Origin: Mytilinidion resinicola
Lineage: Eukaryota; Ascomycota; Dothideomycetes; Mytilinidiales; Mytilinidiaceae
DNA length: 64,000 nucleotides
NCBI RefSeq assembly: GCF_010093595.1
Contig: NW_022985440.1
Coordinates: 2,186,549 to 2,250,548, forward strand
Reading direction: 5' to 3'
Below, one piece after another: positions 20,480 to 31,529 of the stretch. The notes beneath the pieces were generated by a model that ran no database searches, was not told the origin of the DNA, and worked only from the letters and a program-made list of their open reading frames with translations. Within the stretch, counting starts at the first letter, position 1. Each line of letters opens with the position of its first letter. Position numbers and translations under genes: made by a program.

Positions 20480-23027
20480 GGGCGGATATCCTCAACTCTT
20501 GTGTATACAGTTTCTGGGGACGCCTGTCTCACACTAGCTGTGAAAAAAAACTTGGAGAATTACAAGCCACCATTCAAAGTGGCAAATTCGCCTCTGACCT
20601 AGATAGTTTGATCAATAACGCAAAGTCAAAGCTCGCTGCTGGCGGCAACATGCAAGTTTGTAATTACCGAATTAGTGCTACAACTCTGACTCTAAACAGC
20701 TATTATGTCGGCTACGCGAAGTTCTTTGACACTACCGACAACAGCTGCGACAACGTTTCGTGGCATATATGGTTGAATATCTTCACTAGGGAGTATCTCA
20801 CAAAACTCCGGCGACAGGCCATGAACTACCTCGTCGACTTGATGAACGACGCTCTTCGTACTGCGGTTGCAAGGGCTGGTCCTCAGGCGCATTTCATAGA
20901 CTATGATGACTACGTTGGTATGACTAACAGCAGGTACTGCCAACCAGGTCAGAACGAAAACAGCGGCAACGGCGCAAACCGGCGAGATTTGTTCTTCTAC
21001 GAGATGAAAAGCATTGATTCACCTTGGCTACCGAAAGATGAAAATGACTGGCCGCATGACGAGATGAAGAGCCACCAGATTACCGACAATGACGATGGCG
21101 ACATCCAACCAGCCAACGGAACACTTAACGCCCTATACGGCGCCTTGATTCAGGAAGCAATCTTGGATGATAATGATCTCGCTGCCTCCAAGACGACAGT
21201 GCGAATGATGACCTCGACGCAGAGGTGTTCGATAAGGAACACAGCGAGCTAGTCCAACGATGTGTGCCTCATCTCCTGCGAGCATCACATTCTTGCCGCC
21301 GGTAGCCTCAACCGTGGCCTCAACAATACGAAGAACTCGACTAGCTCAGCGAACAGTACATTCACGTGGAGACCACCTTCGCCTGCCAACAATACCACGC
21401 CTGCACTTAGCAACGGTACTAATCTCGGCACCATCATGTCTCTTGGGAATACTATGTCGTTCGGCAACCACTCGAAGTGCTCCTTCGGTAACGGTACTGC
21501 TTTTACAAACAGCGCCTCCGTTGGCACAGTGGTTGCCAACAGCACACACGTCCTCCTTGCGAACGGCAAAATCGTAGAGAAGATCAAGCTTAAGAAATTG
21601 ATCATATCTGACAAGACGAGCAGAGTTTTTCATCCGACGCAGAACGGGCATGCTCTTCTTATTGCAAACATGGTTTTATACCAAATGTCAGCACTGAATG
21701 CACAGTCTCAAGGTGAGCAGAAACGCCCTTGTTCCCCTGCCATTTGGGTAAATACGGATTCGCCTCCAGTAGGCGGCGGCGCCTTGAAGAATCATAGGAG
21801 CTCACACAATCGCCCGAAGGTATTGCCTCTTTCCCACCAATCAACGCATCCAACACTGGCGAAGACTGGCCTCAGATTGGAGGCCCTGCATGTATTATTG
21901 ATTCGTCGGACACTTGGGCCGTCCATAGCTTCTGTGCAGGTAAGAGGGACGTTTTTCATCGAATCAGCACTGTCAACGCCGGAGACGCACACGCTCACCG
22001 TCATGCCTTACAGATCCCCGTAATCTAAAGGGCTCAAGTGGTGCAACAACCAGTGGGGTCTTCGACGCCAACTCTCTTGATTACATGAACATCTCCATTA
22101 GTTGGGACGAAAATGCCAATATCGGCCAACACAGCTGCGAGGCCTGACTCGACGTTGTTACAGATGGCTGCAGTGTCCCAAGTCCCTCAGGAGAGAACCC
22201 CGAGAACTTGAAGTATGGTGGCACTATTGCATACCGAAGTGAGGTTGCAAATGCCACCTTGAACGTCGAGCCTCTTGTCATGAGGCGAATCTGGGACAAG
22301 GGGCAGGCAGGTAATCAACAGTGCAACGACGTCAACACCAATAATTACCTAGATCAAATAACTCTTCAGGGTAACGTCAATGACTTCTGCGCCAAGTCTG
22401 CAGCACAGCCGGGCCGTATCGCAAATTCGGGATCAACGTTCTCGCAGACGTATAGTGACGGAACGCCGGATCGTGTTGTGCTCACGACCGAATGGCCAGC
22501 AGGTCCGCGTAACTACCAGATTTTTCAGGATGAATGTAGGTACTACATGGGTGTGCTCAATTAAGTCCGCGTTTTATCTGGTACCTCACCACTCAGAAAC
22601 TGATCTTCGTTTCCTAAACAGCGACGGATGCAGTCTCCCAGGTGATAACAACGTGATGAACTGGAAACATGGCGGTAGTATGTCCGACAACAACGGCGTT
22701 AAATACACCATCATACCGACGCAAAATCGTCCTCCACCGCCTATCAGCCCCCAAGGAGAGTGCTACGCGGTCCCCCACTGGTGGGGTTATCGTTGGCATT
22801 TTTATGGAGGCGGATTCGCCGACAGTGATTACGGGTAGTCTAGTGAGGGCCTTTTAAAGCATATTAGGGGCTACGGTGCTGTGACGGCTTGGACGTTCGA
22901 CTATTACGATACTCCGCAGACTGGTAGGGTCGAGTGGCATGCTAGTGGAACACTGCCGCTCTTAATATCCAGCCATTGTTTAGTGAAGGCGGTTAAAAGT
23001 GCCGGAGGTTATCAGTCGAAGTGTTAA
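20480..23027 (+). pseudogene. SGNH-hydrolase-type esterase gene, 5'-truncated and broken
   Basis: Homology starts abruptly at about 20480 (ILNSCVYSFWG), after where the catalytic Ser block (GDS) and GGND box should be; both are missing. It proceeds through an SGNH fold: YVGYAKFFDTTDNSCD, then DLVDLMN-type helices and FIDYDDYVGM. A frameshift near 21192 follows, later the catalytic-His block SRVFHPTQNGHALLIANMV. C-terminal modules come in two related copies, each with a GCS-PG then LKYGG or MNWKHGG motif, and end near 23027 with AVTAWTFDYYD and WHASGTLP. In-frame stops are TGA at 22145-22147 and TAG at 22836-22838, and there is a likely damaged intron near 22562-22620. Family members are secreted multi-domain proteins. 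This copy cannot encode an active esterase. Confidence 0.8.
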
Positions 23028-23411
23028 CTAATCTGGGGAGAACGACTGCTGAAAATGTATCCTCCAACTTGCTGTAGTAATTAGAGCTAGGAACGGTCCA
23101 TTCATAGTTGTGTGCTTTTCCGCGCTGGTCTTCTTTGAGGAGGTGTTGTAGGGTGCCCCGGGCCAAGTTTTGGAGCGTTTTGAAAGTGTTCCCCCTTATT
23201 CGGCGAAACCATTCGAGAAGCTTGCCAGGCGGTTAACGATGTTATTAGCCATAGAATTGGCGTTGGGAGTATCGGTAAAGAGCCATAGACACCATAAACA
23301 TCGGTAGAAGAGGTATTGAAAGCGTGTGGAGTCGATTGCAGTTCATTTCAGCCCAAAAGGTCACTCTACGTGGAGGAAGGTGTTTTTAGCTTAGTGTCAG
23401 ACTGAAAGAAG

Positions 23412-23618
23412 GCTAACCGCCTAATGCGTACCAACGTGATCGCCAAGCTCATGTTAAACGCTGTGCTGCTTGCAAGCGAAAATGAGAAGCTACGCATGGA
23501 AAATCAGCGCCAGAAAAGAAAGAGGTCAAAGAAGCGCACGTATGTAGCTAATGGGGTTGGTATTCGCGAGCAGGTTTAGTCACGCTTAGAAGAGTCTGGA
23601 CTAGCCGCTCGGCCTCTT
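23412..23618 (+). mobile_element. C-terminal remnant of pogo/Fot1-like transposase
   Basis: A short frame reads NVIAKLMLNAVLLASENEKL, then RMENQRQKRKRSKKRTYVAN and a TAG at 23577-23579, continuing SRLEESGLA. The E-x-L-x-x-E-N-x-x-Q-K-R-K-R pattern is the basic leucine-rich tail of fungal pogo/Fot1 transposases. The DDE catalytic core and termini are not recognisable; 23028-23411 is probably its decayed body. This is the only trace of an autonomous element that could have mobilised the TA-flanked MITEs. Confidence 0.6.
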
Positions 23619-23628
23619 AAATCCGCAT

Positions 23629-24354
23629 GTGCGAATCGACAGAGCACAACAATCAACAACAAACGCAATGGCCTTATTGACGAATCTTCCAAACGAGCTC
23701 CTCTTTTTTGTATACAGTGCTGCCCCCACCATTCAAGCGGCAGCACGGCTCTCATGCTGCAGCCACAAGCTTCATAGCGTCTGGCTCAATAATAACGACC
23801 AGATCGTTGCGGCGATTCTTGAACCGGAAATGCCACCCTACGAAGACGCCGTCGCCCTAGCCGTGACAGAAGCGCGCTTTCTCCCGCCTGCCCAGAGCCA
23901 TTCAGCGCCGGACAGTCCGCGCCCATCGCCCTGCCTCTAGCTGCCATGCCTCTTGCGCAACGCCAAACTCGCCTCGAGCGCATGTGCCATGAAGAACAAG
24001 TTCGTCCAAGGCCTTCCTGGGGGCAACTACCGGCGCACCTTGGTCTTTACCTCGCTTCCCGCCTCGTACTACATGATCCGGCAGCTCGTGTTCGTCTTTG
24101 ATCATCCTCCGCTCCAAACCGCGCAGCTCGAAGCGGCATCGACAGACTCGCTGCGCAGACACTCCGAACTCTGCTTGTTCATGTGCGAGTATATGGACTA
24201 CGAAGAACAGACTCGACAGGGACTGCTCAAGGATGAGGACTGGACAATTGACGATGAGCTGCATGAAAACGTCGTCAAAGACGAGTGGGGATTTGCATTG
24301 GATGTGATCTCACAGGTTCTGGAAAGGAGAATACCTAGGAGAAAGCTTGCATAA
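23629..24354 (+). pseudogene. F-box-like gene with one in-frame TAG
   Basis: One continuous frame of 241 sense codons, interrupted only by a TAG at 23938-23940. The likely start is the Met at 23668 (MALLTNLPNELLFFVYSAAP), which opens an F-box-like helix: L-P-N-E-L with a downstream CCSHKLHSVW. The second half, LPCLLRNAKLASSACAMKNK to the natural TAA at 24352, reads without further damage. Known fungal relatives keep the YEDAVALAVTEARFLP segment just before the stop, so splicing out the stop would delete conserved residues. CAG to TAG would explain it. Either a recent null allele or a readthrough candidate. F-box proteins are SCF substrate receptors. Confidence 0.7.
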
Positions 24355-24968
24355 AAGACTGGGTGCGCCACGTCCTGGACGTGACAAGCTGATGGAGCCA
24401 AGCTGCTTCCCACTCCGCACTCTTGCCTCCTTTGTGGCCTCCACCGAACGTACCCATGGGACCAGAATGTTTCGGTGAACATGATCATCACCCCTCGAAG
24501 AAGATGACAGATGTATAGCCTCAACAGCTCGCACATTCAACGTCGCAGCAGGCCGCTGATATAGAGTTCTCGCTGCGAGCCCCAAGTTGGCCCGATAGTC
24601 CCCCGAAGTGAATCCTTTCCGATGGAGCCTCGCCTAGTTATCGCAATTGCGATTCGTCACGTAAGCAAAAATAGCGAACGTGACGACTACAACTCGTCGA
24701 AGGAAAGGAAGGATCTATCGAGTCCATAGCCTTCAACACGATGACCTTTCATCACGCTTCGGACCGGCCATCGCCGAATCCATGGCCACTGACTATGGCG
24801 GCTACCTGATCCTTACCGCTTCAAAGGTTCCTTCAATTAACCAACTAATTAAAGAGCAGCAAATCGCACATAAGTCAGCCGCCAGGCGCACGTCTATTCA
24901 AATAGCTTTGTTAAAGCTGCAAGCACTTATATCTATTTTAATATCTTGAAAACTAGATCTATATTCTA
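24355..24968. other. Intergenic, nothing recognised
   Basis: Short open frames on both strands, none with support. The last ~150 bp is AT-rich. Confidence 0.5.
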
Positions 24969-24970
24969 TA

Positions 24971-25145
24971 CAGAAAAGCTCGTTATAACGTTCACGCTAT
25001 ATACGGTCAATATACGCTATACCGTTCAACCTTCCGGTTACCGTTCTAGTATTTGGCGGACAGTGACATTCGATGTAACGTTCACACACGCTATAACGCT
25101 CATACCCCTGGAACATTAGGTGAACGGTATTACGAGCTTTTTCTG
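24971..25145. mobile_element. TA-flanked MITE, second family (175 bp)
   Basis: TA at 24969-24970 and 25146-25147 flank inverted termini: CAGAAAAGCTCGTTATAACG at the left, and CAGAAAAAGCTCGTAATACC as the reverse complement of the right, both followed by TTCAC. The interior repeats AACGTTCAC and CGCTATA words. Unrelated in sequence to the 7.7/15.6-kb MITE but same target site. Confidence 0.85.
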
Positions 25146-25147
25146 TA

Positions 25148-25882
25148 ATAGTATCTATGGTAGTAGGTTTAAACCTTGCTATTAGACGGAGCCTTGGCGC
25201 GCTTGGGCAAGCCTAGGGCTTTGCTCTTGGCATGGCGGGGAGAAGCCCCCATAAAACGGCGTTACAAACGTTACTATGCCGTAATACGGCTACTGATGGC
25301 TTCGCAAACTAAAAGCGGACATGCGGGGGAAATACGCTACCTGAGTTGCCCGGGATTCAACGCTTTGGAGGCAGGTCTATTAGATTGACCGAAGGGATCT
25401 AGACTCTAGGTGGTGGGAATTGCAGCGGTGGCGGAGGTGGTGATGGAGAAACATGAGGGAAACTGAAATCTTTGGGGAGGACTAGTCTCGCTAATCTGAT
25501 ATAGAGTTTTTCTGGGGAAATCTCGAATCTGGGGAAATCCAAGTCCGCTTCGGATTTGAGCCGGGGCATTCGCTGGCCAGTCATCGTAGGGCAGCCATGA
25601 TTCGGCAAGTTTAGTATTGTGAGCGAAGTTTTATACACTACGAGCGGTAGTCCGGGATTCAGGTGCGGGTAGCCGTCACAGCTCGGTGAATGCCATGCTA
25701 TATCGGCCTTCGCCGAGCAACTGATGCGAGGGATACCCTTAACCGATACAGGATTTGCCGATCCGCCTTCTAAAGTCATTTGCATTTAAACTTAGCAGTC
25801 TCCGCATAAAAATATGTGTGTGCATACTTTGCCCAACTTCTCGATTCACTAGTCAGCACCTCTCAACTTCCACGGTTACGCT
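25148..25882. other. Upstream region of MFS gene, no gene supported
   Basis: Begins with a TA-rich, transposon-like stretch. A 128-codon leftward frame at 25399-25785 is Pro-rich at its end and resembles nothing I know; not called. Confidence 0.45.
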
Positions 25883-27703
25883 ATGGCTTCCAAAACGGTA
25901 TATCCTGGAGATTTGAAGGGAAATGTCGAAATGATAGAAGGAGTAGAAGAAGGAGACTTGGGTCAAGATATCCAATACGACGAAGCTGAAGTGAAGAAGA
26001 TCTTGCGCAAGGTGGATTGGCGCCTTCTTCCGCTTCTAAGTATCATCTATCTTCTCTCGTTTCTGGATCGTGGAAATAGTGAGTTATCCGCCAGTCTCAT
26101 ATCAAAATTGAGACCTCTTCTAATTTCAATCTCAGTCGGGAACGCCAGGGTCGCCGGCCTAGAAAAAGACTTGAAGCTCACGCCCGCGCAATTCAACCTA
26201 TGTCTCACCGCGTTTTTCTTCCCGTACGCGGCGTTCGAGGTGCCGAGCAACATTGTCCTCAAATTCTTGCGGCCATCGATCTATATCCCGATATTGATGA
26301 TCGCTTGGGGAACTGTCATGACGTGAGTCTTTGCGGCTTGAATTAATCGGGCTTAGGGCTAACAGGAGCAGATTATCGGGCATCGTTAAAGGATACTCGG
26401 GCCTGCTCGCTGTCCGGATATTCCTTGGATTCACGGAGGCTGGCCTGTTTCCAGGAGCAACCTATATTCTGACTAACTGGTACTGCCGTCGTGAATTACA
26501 AGGCCGTATGGCGTTCTTCTATTCCGCAGCCACATTAGCAGGTGCCTTCTCTGGACTGCTCGCCTACGCAATCATTAAAATGGACGGAGTTGGTGGTCTC
26601 GCGGGGTGGAGATGGTATGACATGACCATCCTTAAACACTTGACCGGCAAAGGGGACTAAATTTTATAGGATCTTCATTCTTGAGGGCATCGTAACCGTC
26701 GTTGTAGCCTGCGTACTCCCCTTCGTCCTCCCAGATAGCCCAGAAACAGCGCGTTTCCTTTCCGAAAAGGATCGCCGATTTCTGGTCCAGAGATTGAGTA
26801 GGGATAGCGGAAGCACTGGACGAGTAAACACGAATGAAGCATTCCAGTGGAGATACGTGTGGGCAGCTGCGACGGATGTGAAGGTGTACCTGACGACCTT
26901 TATTCTTTGGGCGAATCCTATCGCTGGCTATGGGTATGCTCAGACCTCTACAACCTGTAGACCTGTCAGTACTAATCGTTCGCAAGACTTATATTCACTT
27001 TACCTACCGTGATTCACGAGCTGGGGTATTCGGCATCAAATGCGGTAAGTCTACGCTTTTAGACATGACTCCCACTGATTCTAACACTTGCTAAAGCAAT
27101 TACTCACGATTCCCGTCTATGCCTTCGCCCTTATCTGCACAGTCATCTGTGCCATACTAGCAGACAAGTATCGCGCTCGAGCACCGTTTGTGATAGGGCC
27201 ATACTGTGTAGCAGCCTTGGGCTACATCGCTCTGATTGCTCTGCCTCATCCCAAGTACCCCGGAGCAACCTACGGAATGCTGTTTCCCGCCATTGCCGGC
27301 ATCTACGCGCCGGTCTGCGGCTCCCTTACGTGGAATGGTAGGTCAACGTGCCCCACAGGAAGTTCATTCTGCAATGCTAATCAGTGGTAAAGCAAACAAC
27401 CTCGCAGGGTCCTGGAAACGTGCTATCGGAATGGCGATCCAGCTTACGTTCGCCAATCTTTCAGGCGGAATCGGCTCCAATATCTATCTTGAAAGGCAAG
27501 CTCCTCGCTATCAGCTGGGTTACGGGCTCTCGCTCGGGGTGACATGCCTTGCGATACTGTCAGCGGTCATCCTCCGGTTCCTTTGCGCGAAAATCAACAA
27601 GCAGAGGGATGAAATGGATGTAGATGCCATAAGGGAGAAATACAGCGAGGCGGAGCTTATGGATATGGGAGACGCGAGCCCTCTGTTCAGGTACTCCCTG
27701 TAG
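25883..27703 (+). CDS. MFS transporter, allantoate-permease (DAL5/ACS) type
   Basis: Seven exons close in frame: 25883-26078, 26136-26322, 26372-26614, 26670-26933, 26987-27044, 27097-27337 and 27393-27703; 499 residues. It is a 12-helix major facilitator carrier of the anion:cation symporter family. Helix 1 ends LDRGNIGNARVAGL, the family signature. The next helices carry FPYAAFEVPSN and GFTEAGLFPGATYILTNWY. A cytoplasmic loop around SEKDRRFLVQRL separates the halves. A long C-terminal half includes PAIAGIYAPVCGSLTWN, then NNLAGSWKRA. Such carriers take up allantoate, nicotinate, pantothenate or other small organic anions at the plasma membrane; substrate cannot be predicted. Introns are 49-57 nt. 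No stop or frameshift, and no neighbouring catabolic enzyme. Confidence 0.92.
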
Positions 27704-29398
27704 GTGCTAGTTTCTAGATATGATATGAATAGAAAAGCACTGTTGCACAGCTTGAACCGGAACAGATCTTCCTAGGCGAGGCTAGAATGACTCGTGATCC
27801 CAACTCCATGGGGTGAGAGTCATGCCCAACAGTCTCCCCGTAAGGATGAATGTCGTCGGCGTAGGCCGATCACTGTGGGGAAGTCACGCACTGTGGGGAA
27901 GTCTGGGACCCGCCTCCCCGCATGCACCGATCGGTTGTTGTTGTGAGCACATCGATTCGCTCGGAAGTCTACCCAGTTCTTTGGCGAGCATGGCATGATG
28001 CCGATAGGACTGCGGAGATGGAGACGACACGGCATTCTGCAGTCGAAATAGCACCAGGAAAGACCAATTGCTGGCTCCTGTCGTCGAATGAGGTTGGAAG
28101 TTTTTGATCTAGCTCTATACTTAGATACCTTCAGGGTCCGAGATTCTGTTTGGAGCAAAAAGGTGCCCTTCTGAGATATCAAAGGCCAGCTGCGTTCCGT
28201 GTGAGACTCGTTGTCATAATACTGGAAATTGTAAAGAGCCCGTTGCGCTACGATCAGGCCCTTTACATCTAGACACGCTTATCTGCTCCTACCCAATCAT
28301 TTTGTATCTCGTTGAACGAAGACAGTTGACTCCTAATTGCTCTAAGTTGTTCTCCCTTCCTGCAAACACCCTTCAAGCAACCCACCACTGTTGTAGATTG
28401 GTCGAACGGTTCTACTTTTTCTCTGTATCCAGGAATCGCCAGCCAGAGCAGCCTTATGCACATTCTTTAGAGAGCTTCGAATGTGTTTTTCGCAGAACGT
28501 CGCTGTCTTGCCCTCTCGACTGCCCTGGTCTTGTATCACCGGGCCCTGCTGTCTTGTCGGCCCTGCCCCTGTCCGTGGATATATTGTTTGCAAGAGTCGT
28601 GTAGGTCCATTTGTGTTGTGCGCGCGTTTTGACTATGCCCTGAGTGTGATGTGGGACAAGTATCATGGATGAGCATTCGTTCGTAGGGCCCTGTAAGGAG
28701 CTGGTCCTGTGTGGCAGCGCGCCCTATCTCTCGGCCGTCAGTTGCGAATCCTAGGACCGTGAGGATGTACAGGGGGTTCTAGCTATGCCTCGAGTCAATA
28801 ATCGTGAGTCTTTTCGTTGTACTTCCGCCCAGGAAAGCTGAACGCGAGAGACATCAGCGGCGACATGAAGCCTGCGTCTCCCTTCCAGTGTCCCCCACTG
28901 CACGCTGTTCCCTGCAGTTTGCTAGACGGAAGCCGCAGCTGGAGCTGTTTGCTTCCCATCTGTTTGGGAAATGAAGATGCTTGAGGATGCGCGTCGGAGT
29001 GGTGCGTGGTGTTGAGGGGTGTTAGGGGTGGATAGAGGCGCCGTCCGCGCAAGTTTCGTCCTCGTTGCCACCTACAATGCTACAGTAAAAGGCTCTAACG
29101 GTCATACCACCTCCAGATACTCGCCTGGCACCAGAATAGGATCCATTTCGATCCCTGCGGTGGCGGTGTGATGCTTCGGAGGCGTGCAGGAGGGGTTAGC
29201 GGGGGAGCTGAAAGGTCAGCCCTAGAACTTTACCTGCGGCTCTGTCTGTCAGAGCTCCTCCATCATCACAACATCCTCCTCACCAGAGCTGACTACCCCC
29301 TCAGCCGCAGTTCCGCTCACTTAAAGCTGCTCTTCTCTTCCTCAATTCCGCCGTCCAGCGTTCTGTTCTCTCCCAGCTCCTCTTGAGATCCCTTCGCG
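27704..29398. other. 1.7-kb intergenic stretch
   Basis: No gene supported. A 15-bp unit, CACTGTGGGGAAGTC, is repeated 3 bp apart near 27869-27901. The final ~200 bp is pyrimidine-rich and is the leader of the mutase gene. Confidence 0.5.
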
Positions 29399-31367
29399 AT
29401 GTCTGCCACCGATCAAGCTATCCTGGAGACTTCCGCCAAGTTCCCGCCAGCTGCAGGCACCAAGTACGAGTATGGCACGGCAGGAGTAAGTTCCCTCGCA
29501 TTCTTCCTCATTGGAAGGGTACTGACATATGGTCTGCACAGTTCCGCATGAAATCGTAGGTTCCCGTACCGCGACGGCCCGCGTCAGCCTCAAATCGCGC
29601 AACAGCAAGACTGACTCTTCTAGCGAGCTCCTCGACTCTGTCGTCTTCAGATGTGGCCTTATTGCCGCTTTGCGGTCGCAATCCCTGGGCGGACAGACAA
29701 TTGGACTCATGATTACTGCGTCTCACAATCCCCCGGCGGACAATGGAGTGAAGCTAGTCGAGCCATCCGTAAGTCATGCCATGGACATCTAGCACACACA
29801 TGCTGACCATAATTACAGGGCGCTATGCTGAAAGTAAGAAGAGCCCTCATAGGCTCCCCCACCTGTCCCTACGCCCTATTCTCCTGTCCAATTCGAAGTA
29901 GACTTGCACTATTACCAGCGCCAAGCTGACATCGAACAGAATGAGTGGGAAGCATACTGCACGACTCTTGCCAACGCAGACAGCGACGAAACTATGTTGG
30001 AGGAATACAAGAAGCTCCAGGCGAAGCTTAAAATCGACTCTGCCATTCTTGCTCGCGTGGTATTCGCCCGTGATACCCGCGCCTCAGGCTCCCGCCTCGT
30101 CGGATGCCTCGTTGCCTCTCTCAAGGCCATTGGAGCTGAATATACCGACTGCAAGATCTTGACGACCCCCCAGCTGCACTACATGGTCCGCAGCATCAAC
30201 ACTGAAGGGACCGCGGAAGCCTATGGCGAGCCCTCGGAGCAAGGATACTACAAGAAGTTCTCAGACGCCTTCAAGCGTGCTCTTGGAAACAAGAAACCAA
30301 TTGGAGGATTGACAGTGGACTGTGCCAATGGTGTTGGAGGTCCGAAGTTGAAGGAGCTGATCAAATATCTTCCAAAGGGAGCGTTGGACATCACTGTCGT
30401 GAACGACAACGTGCACCAGCCGGACAGCCTGAACGTTGAGGTATGAAATTGACGGAAAAGAAAATACCCCTACCTTTAGGATGCTTTTACTGATTCAAAC
30501 CGACCGTAGTGCGGAGCGGACTATGTCAAGACCAGCCAGCGTGCTCCCCCATCTTCCAAGGTTGGACCTAGCGACAGATGCTGCTCCCTGGATGGAGATG
30601 CCGACCGCGTCGTCTACTACTTCAAGCAAGCCAACAGTGCCTTTGCTCTTCTGGATGGCGACCGTATTGCCACTCTCGCCGCCTCCTTCATCGGCGATCT
30701 CGTCCGCCAGAGCGGCCTCGCAGCCATCCCAGAGCCCCTCAAGATCGGCGTCGTGCAGACCGCCTACGCCAACGGCGCCAGCACGCACTACATCAAAAAC
30801 GACCTGAAGCTCAACATCACCTGCACTGCCACGGGCGTGAAGCACCTCCACCACGCCGCCGAGTCCTACGACATCGGCGTCTACTTCGAGGCCAACGGCC
30901 ACGGCACCGTCATCTTCTCAGAGCACGCCCTGCAAACCATCGCCGCCCACGAGGTCAGATCCCCCGGCCAGCAGTTCCACCTCGAGACCCTCCGCGCCGT
31001 CATCGACCTCATCAACCAGGCCGTCGGCGACGCCCTGTCGGACGCCCTGCTCGTCGAGGTCATCCTCGCGCACAAGGAGTGGACCCCCACCGAGTGGCTC
31101 GCCACCTACAACGACCTCCCGAACCGCCTGCTGAAGGTGCAAGTCGCCAGGCGCGGTGACTACACAACTGCGGATGCGGAGCGCAAGCTCGTCACGCCGA
31201 GTGGCATGCAGGCGCGCATCGACGACGCGGTGCTCAAGACGCGCCAGGGCCGGGCGTTTGCGCGGCCCTCGGGCACTGAGGATGTGGTGAGGGTGTACGC
31301 CGAGGCGGCGACGAGGGCGGAGGCGGACGATCTGGCGACGAAAGTGGCGGCGATTGTGAAGGGGTAA
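29399..31367 (+). CDS. PCM1: Phosphoacetylglucosamine mutase
   Basis: Six exons: 29399-29485, 29542-29555 (14 nt), 29624-29768, 29819-29833 (15 nt), 29940-30440 and 30510-31367; 539 residues, the usual family length. It interconverts GlcNAc-6-phosphate and GlcNAc-1-phosphate, the step before UDP-GlcNAc for chitin, N-glycans and GPI anchors. All four signature loops are present: phosphoserine loop [11 protein letters not shown] (Ser67), metal loop DGDADR (282-287), sugar loop FEANGHGTV, and phosphate-binding [15 protein letters not shown] near the C-terminus. Exon 5 is best begun at 29940, giving GAMLK-NEWEAY as in homologues; an upstream acceptor would insert extra residues. The last exon is GC-rich with strong C-ending codon bias. 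Expected essential and cytosolic. Confidence 0.95.
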
Positions 31368-31529
31368 GTGGGAGAAGAAGGGGCTTATGGGGCTTTTTGA
31401 GCCTTTTATGACTAGGATGATGTGCATTTTGGGAGTTTTTAAGGTTAAGGGGCCCCTGGGGCTACGGTAGGGGATGAAAAAGTGTTTTTTTGTTACTTTT
31501 GGTGCTTTTAGTGCTTTTTGTGAGTGATG

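Noticed and set aside
25399..25785. 128-codon leftward frame upstream of the MFS gene
   Set aside because: No recognisable domain, low-complexity Pro end, lies in a promoter region.
30495..31427. Antisense and +1 frames over the mutase gene (135-193 codons)
   Set aside because: Codon-bias shadows of the true exon.
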